A stretch of DNA of 64,000 nucleotides from Planctomycetota bacterium (GTDB taxonomy: Bacteria > Planctomycetota > Planctomycetia > Isosphaerales > Isosphaeraceae). The position numbers and the translations under genes are program-made. Positions 61,686-64,000 of this stretch are shown here, piece after piece (the first letter of the stretch is position 1; each line of letters starts with the position of its first letter). Under the pieces are notes generated by a model. It saw nothing but the letters and a program-made list of their open reading frames with translations, did no database searches and was not told the origin of the DNA. The stretch is taken from positions 62,001 to 126,000 of the forward strand of contig JAQGHR010000065.1 of the NCBI GenBank assembly GCA_028291545.1. The letters are read 5' to 3'.

Positions 61686-61741
61686 GCGCACCGACGGCAT
61701 GGTGGCAGTCACGATGTCTGCTGCCCATGGCGTCGGTGCGC
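61686..61741. terminator. Long hairpin between convergent genes
   Basis: Arms gcgcaccgacggcatgg (61686-61702) and ccatggcgtcggtgcgc (61725-61741) match at 16 of 17 positions with a 22-base spacer. It lies in the gap between the Spy-like gene and the hflX gene transcribed towards it. No T-run follows on either strand, so classic intrinsic termination is uncertain; it may still slow or end transcripts from both sides. Confidence 0.5.
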
Positions 61742-61895
61742 GCGACGGTAGGGACGCCACTCTACCCGGCCACGGCGTCGTGATTGACCTCGTCAATCGC
61801 AGCCTGATGCGCATGGAAAAGGTCGGGAGGGCTTTCCATTTCTTGCCCGTTCCCGACCTGGAAGAACGACTGAAGACGCCGCCACTTCGGCGGCC

Positions 61896-63197
61896 TCACG
61901 CATAAAGCTTCTGCCCGGCCATCTTCACGCTGGCCCCGTTCTCGCCTAGGAAATCGAGGCAGCGGCGGGGGAGGCGGCAATCGAGCAGCACACGGTCGGC
62001 GTCGTAGACGCGGTTGCGGATCTGGGCATGCTGGGCGAGATACGCGAGGACGCGGCCGTTGCCGACGCTGGTCTCGATCTCGGCATCGAGGGCGCGTTCG
62101 TGGAGCGCCTCGCGGACGGCCTGTTCGAGGCGGTCGAGACCGTCACCGTCCGCGGCGCTGATGACGATCGACTCGTCGTGATGGGCCTTGAGCACATCGA
62201 GGAACGATCGGTCGGGGACCTTGTCCGCCTTGTTCAGGACGAGCAAGGTGGGATGCTCGACCAGGCCAAGTTCGGCAAGGACCGCCTTGACGGCCGTGAT
62301 CTGCTTCTCGGCCTCGGGGCTGGACGCATCCACGACATGGAGCAGCAAATCGGCCTGTCGGGCCTCTTCCAGGGTGGCCTTGAAGGAGGCGACCAGATCG
62401 TGAGGGAGGTTGCGGATGAATCCGACGGTGTCGGACAGCAGGACATGGCCGCCGCCCCGGAACTGCCAGCGGCGGGTGCGGGTGTCGAGCGTGGCGAAGA
62501 GCTTGTCTTCGACCAGGACGTCCGCGCCCGTGAGCGCGTTCATCAAGGTACTCTTGCCGGCGTTGGTATAGCCGACCAGCGACACGGTGGGCACGTCGCC
62601 CCGCGCGGCGACCTCGCGCTCCTTGCGTTCCTGGACCTTCGAAAGCTTCGCCTTCAGGTCCTGGATGCGGCCCCCGACGAGTCGACGGTCCTCTTCCAAC
62701 TGCTTTTCACCGGGGCCACGCACCCCGATGCCGCCCTTGTAGCGGGATAAGTGGGTCCACATCCGCTTCAGGCGAGGCAGCGCGTACTGGAGCTGTGCGA
62801 GCTCGACCTGGAGGTGGGCTTCGTGGGTGCGGGCGCTCGTGGCGAAGATGTCGAGAATCACCTCGGTGCGGTCGATGACCTTGACGCCCAGGATCTTCTC
62901 CAGGTTGCGCGTCTGGGCCGGGCCGAGGTCGTTATCAAAAACGACCAGGTCGGCCTCATGGGCCTCGACCAGTTCCTTCAGTGCCTCGACCTTGCCCGAG
63001 CCGATGTACGTGGTGATGTCGACCGAGTGACGCTTCTGGAGCATGCTCCCCGCCACGATCAAGCCGGCCGTCTTGGCCAGGCCCCGGATCTCGTCCAGGG
63101 GATCGTCGCGGTTGTAGTCGCCGTCGTCGAGCAGGACGCCGACGAGGATGGTCTTCTCACGCTTATCGAGACGCTCGGTGCTTTTGAGTTCGGTCAA
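61896..63197 (-). CDS. hflX: HflX ribosome-associated GTPase
   Basis: A 433-residue GTPase. The N-terminal HflX domain has GSGKVEALKELV, VFDNDLGPAQTRNLEKIL, and the glycine-rich RYKGGIGVRGPGEKQLEEDRR linker. The G domain has G1 GYTNAGKST, G3 DTVGFIRNLPHDLVASF and G4 NKAD. HflX splits stalled ribosomes during stress. The start is a TTG at 63197 (reading TELKSTERLDKREKT, matching the family); the frame continues to another TTG at 63287 without family-like sequence. Ribosome-binding site GAGGG lies 11 bases before the chosen start. Upstream, TruB shares the strand with a 175-base gap. Confidence 0.9.
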   Translation of the reverse strand: MTELKSTERLDKREKTILVGVLLDDGDYNRDDPLDEIRGLAKTAGLIVAGSMLQKRHSVDITTYIGSGKVEALKELVEAHEADLVVFDNDLGPAQTRNLEKILGVKVIDRTEVILDIFATSARTHEAHLQVELAQLQYALPRLKRMWTHLSRYKGGIGVRGPGEKQLEEDRRLVGGRIQDLKAKLSKVQERKEREVAARGDVPTVSLVGYTNAGKSTLMNALTGADVLVEDKLFATLDTRTRRWQFRGGGHVLLSDTVGFIRNLPHDLVASFKATLEEARQADLLLHVVDASSPEAEKQITAVKAVLAELGLVEHPTLLVLNKADKVPDRSFLDVLKAHHDESIVISAADGDGLDRLEQAVREALHERALDAEIETSVGNGRVLAYLAQHAQIRNRVYDADRVLLDCRLPRRCLDFLGENGASVKMAGQKLYA

Positions 63198-63372
63198 GGT
63201 GATCAATACCCTCGAAAGGAGACGGCCCGGGGGAACGGCATACGCATGACCCGAGCCGATTGTAGGGGGCGTCGGTACGCCCGTCAACGGCCCGGATCGC
63301 CCGTCCGGATGGACACGCGAGGGCCTCTTTAAGTTCGCTCCGGAGGGGGCTGATGTTCGCGAAATTCCGCGA

Positions 63373-64000
63373 TTATTCCGTCGCCAAAACCCGCCTCGGG
63401 AACATGCGGTTCGAACCGGTTTCGGCCTCGCCGATCGCGATCAGGTCGCCGTTGGGTCCGATAATCGCAACGTCTGATGAATTAAGGCTTTGCGTAATTT
63501 CAATGGCCTGGCCTCGCAGGAGCCGCCTCACATCCTCGGCCGCCACCACGATTCGCGGCAGATCGCCCACTGCGTCCACCGCCGGACGAAGCAGACCGGG
63601 GATGGTCTCGCGAGAGAGCGAAAGCGGGTCGATCGCGTCTTTCTGATGAAATTCGCCGATCCGAGTGCGCGTCAATACCTCGATCAGACCGCCGCATCCC
63701 AGCGCCTCGCCCACGTCGCGGGCGATCGACCGGATATAGGTGCCGCTGCCGCAGTCGATCTCGATTTCCAGGCGCGGCCATTCGTAGGACAAAAGGCCGA
63801 TCCGATAGACCTCGACGGGCCGGGCGATCAACGCGGCTTCCATTCCGGCGCGAGCGAGATCGTAGGCTCTTTGCCCTCCCACTTTCAGGGCCGAGAACTG
63901 GGGCGGCATCTGGGAAATCGTGCCGATTTGGGTCTGAAGGACGGCCCGGATCTCTTCCGCGTCGGGGACACGCGGATCGACCCTCTCGACGACCTGCCCG
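63373..64000 (-). CDS. truB: tRNA pseudouridine(55) synthase TruB (5' part missing)
   Basis: The C-terminal 208 residues are visible; the start lies beyond the right edge. PPQFSALKVGGQRAYDLAR is the TruB motif, followed by CGSGTYIRSIARDVGEALGCGG and a PUA-like tail. TruB isomerises U55 in the T-loop of tRNAs. The catalytic aspartate block is outside the window. It ends 175 bases before the HflX start on the same strand. Confidence 0.9.
   Translation of the reverse strand, partial: GQVVERVDPRVPDAEEIRAVLQTQIGTISQMPPQFSALKVGGQRAYDLARAGMEAALIARPVEVYRIGLLSYEWPRLEIEIDCGSGTYIRSIARDVGEALGCGGLIEVLTRTRIGEFHQKDAIDPLSLSRETIPGLLRPAVDAVGDLPRIVVAAEDVRRLLRGQAIEITQSLNSSDVAIIGPNGDLIAIGEAETGSNRMFPRRVLATE

Noticed and set aside
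61684-61905. Small TTG-started frame between Spy-like and hflX genes
   Set aside because: It overlaps the 61686-61741 hairpin and has no ribosome-binding site or coding-like sequence.

Overview
The window looks like chromosomal DNA from a GC-rich planctomycete, most probably of the Isosphaeraceae or a close relative (inference from gene content, no database search). The pointers are a cytochrome-type DUF1549/DUF1553 protein and a Tat-exported DUF1501 protein, a DUF1559 protein, an RpoD-like sigma factor with extra N-terminal helix-turn-helix modules, an HTTM operon, a Minf_1886-family protein, and many signal-peptide proteins of unknown role.

Layout. 1-11 kb: end of a secreted protein, DUF72 protein, sigma factor, PLP aminotransferase, membrane protein, cysteine-synthase-like enzyme, DUF5009 acetyltransferase-like protein, zinc-ribbon membrane protein, rhomboid protease and an exported methyltransferase. 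11-16.4 kb: an MBOAT/SGNH pair that fits polymer O-acylation, a DnaQ-like exonuclease, a glycosyltransferase and an unusual Cys-Tyr-Ser repeat lipoprotein. 16.7-18.7 kb: HTTM operon. 18.9-24 kb: an Rrf2 regulator followed by a complete sulfate ABC importer (binding lipoprotein, CysT, CysW, CysA), interrupted between cysW and cysA by an overlapping HEPN-like/BolA-like gene pair. 24-33 kb: DUF421, RluA-type pseudouridine synthase, acyltransferase-3, DUF1559, inositol-monophosphatase-like enzyme and several small DUF proteins. 33-43 kb: DUF1549/DUF1553 protein, orphan nucleotidyltransferase, DUF427, DUF1501, tRNA-Leu(UAG) with a clear promoter, a MITE-like inverted-repeat element, an esterase/SMP-30 fusion, a nested inverted-repeat cluster and a VWA lipoprotein.

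43.4-58.4 kb is the most striking region: about 15 kb of plus-strand genes forming a virion-structural module. It has a large terminase with intact ATPase and nuclease motifs, a portal-like protein, a small membrane protein, a scaffold-like protein, a SU10/DUF5309-like major capsid protein, connector-like proteins, and a long set of beta-helix, repeat-fibre and tail-spike proteins. I see no integrase, repressor, replication, lysis, tape-measure or tail-tube gene. It could be a domesticated podovirus-like particle or gene-transfer-agent-like system, or a decayed prophage. The sequence favours the first only in that the key genes are intact.

58.4-64 kb returns to housekeeping genes: Trm112-like protein, PSP1/RicT-like protein, Minf_1886 protein, methyltransferase, a small secreted protein, HflX and TruB (cut by the window end).

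Functionally, several membrane acyl-transfer proteins (MBOAT, acyltransferase-3, DUF5009, DUF1624) lie within 25 kb, which suggests heavy modification of envelope polymers. The sulfate importer with its own Rrf2 regulator, and the cysteine-synthase-like gene, point to sulfur assimilation. All starts were chosen by eye from ribosome-binding sites, overlaps and family-like N-termini.
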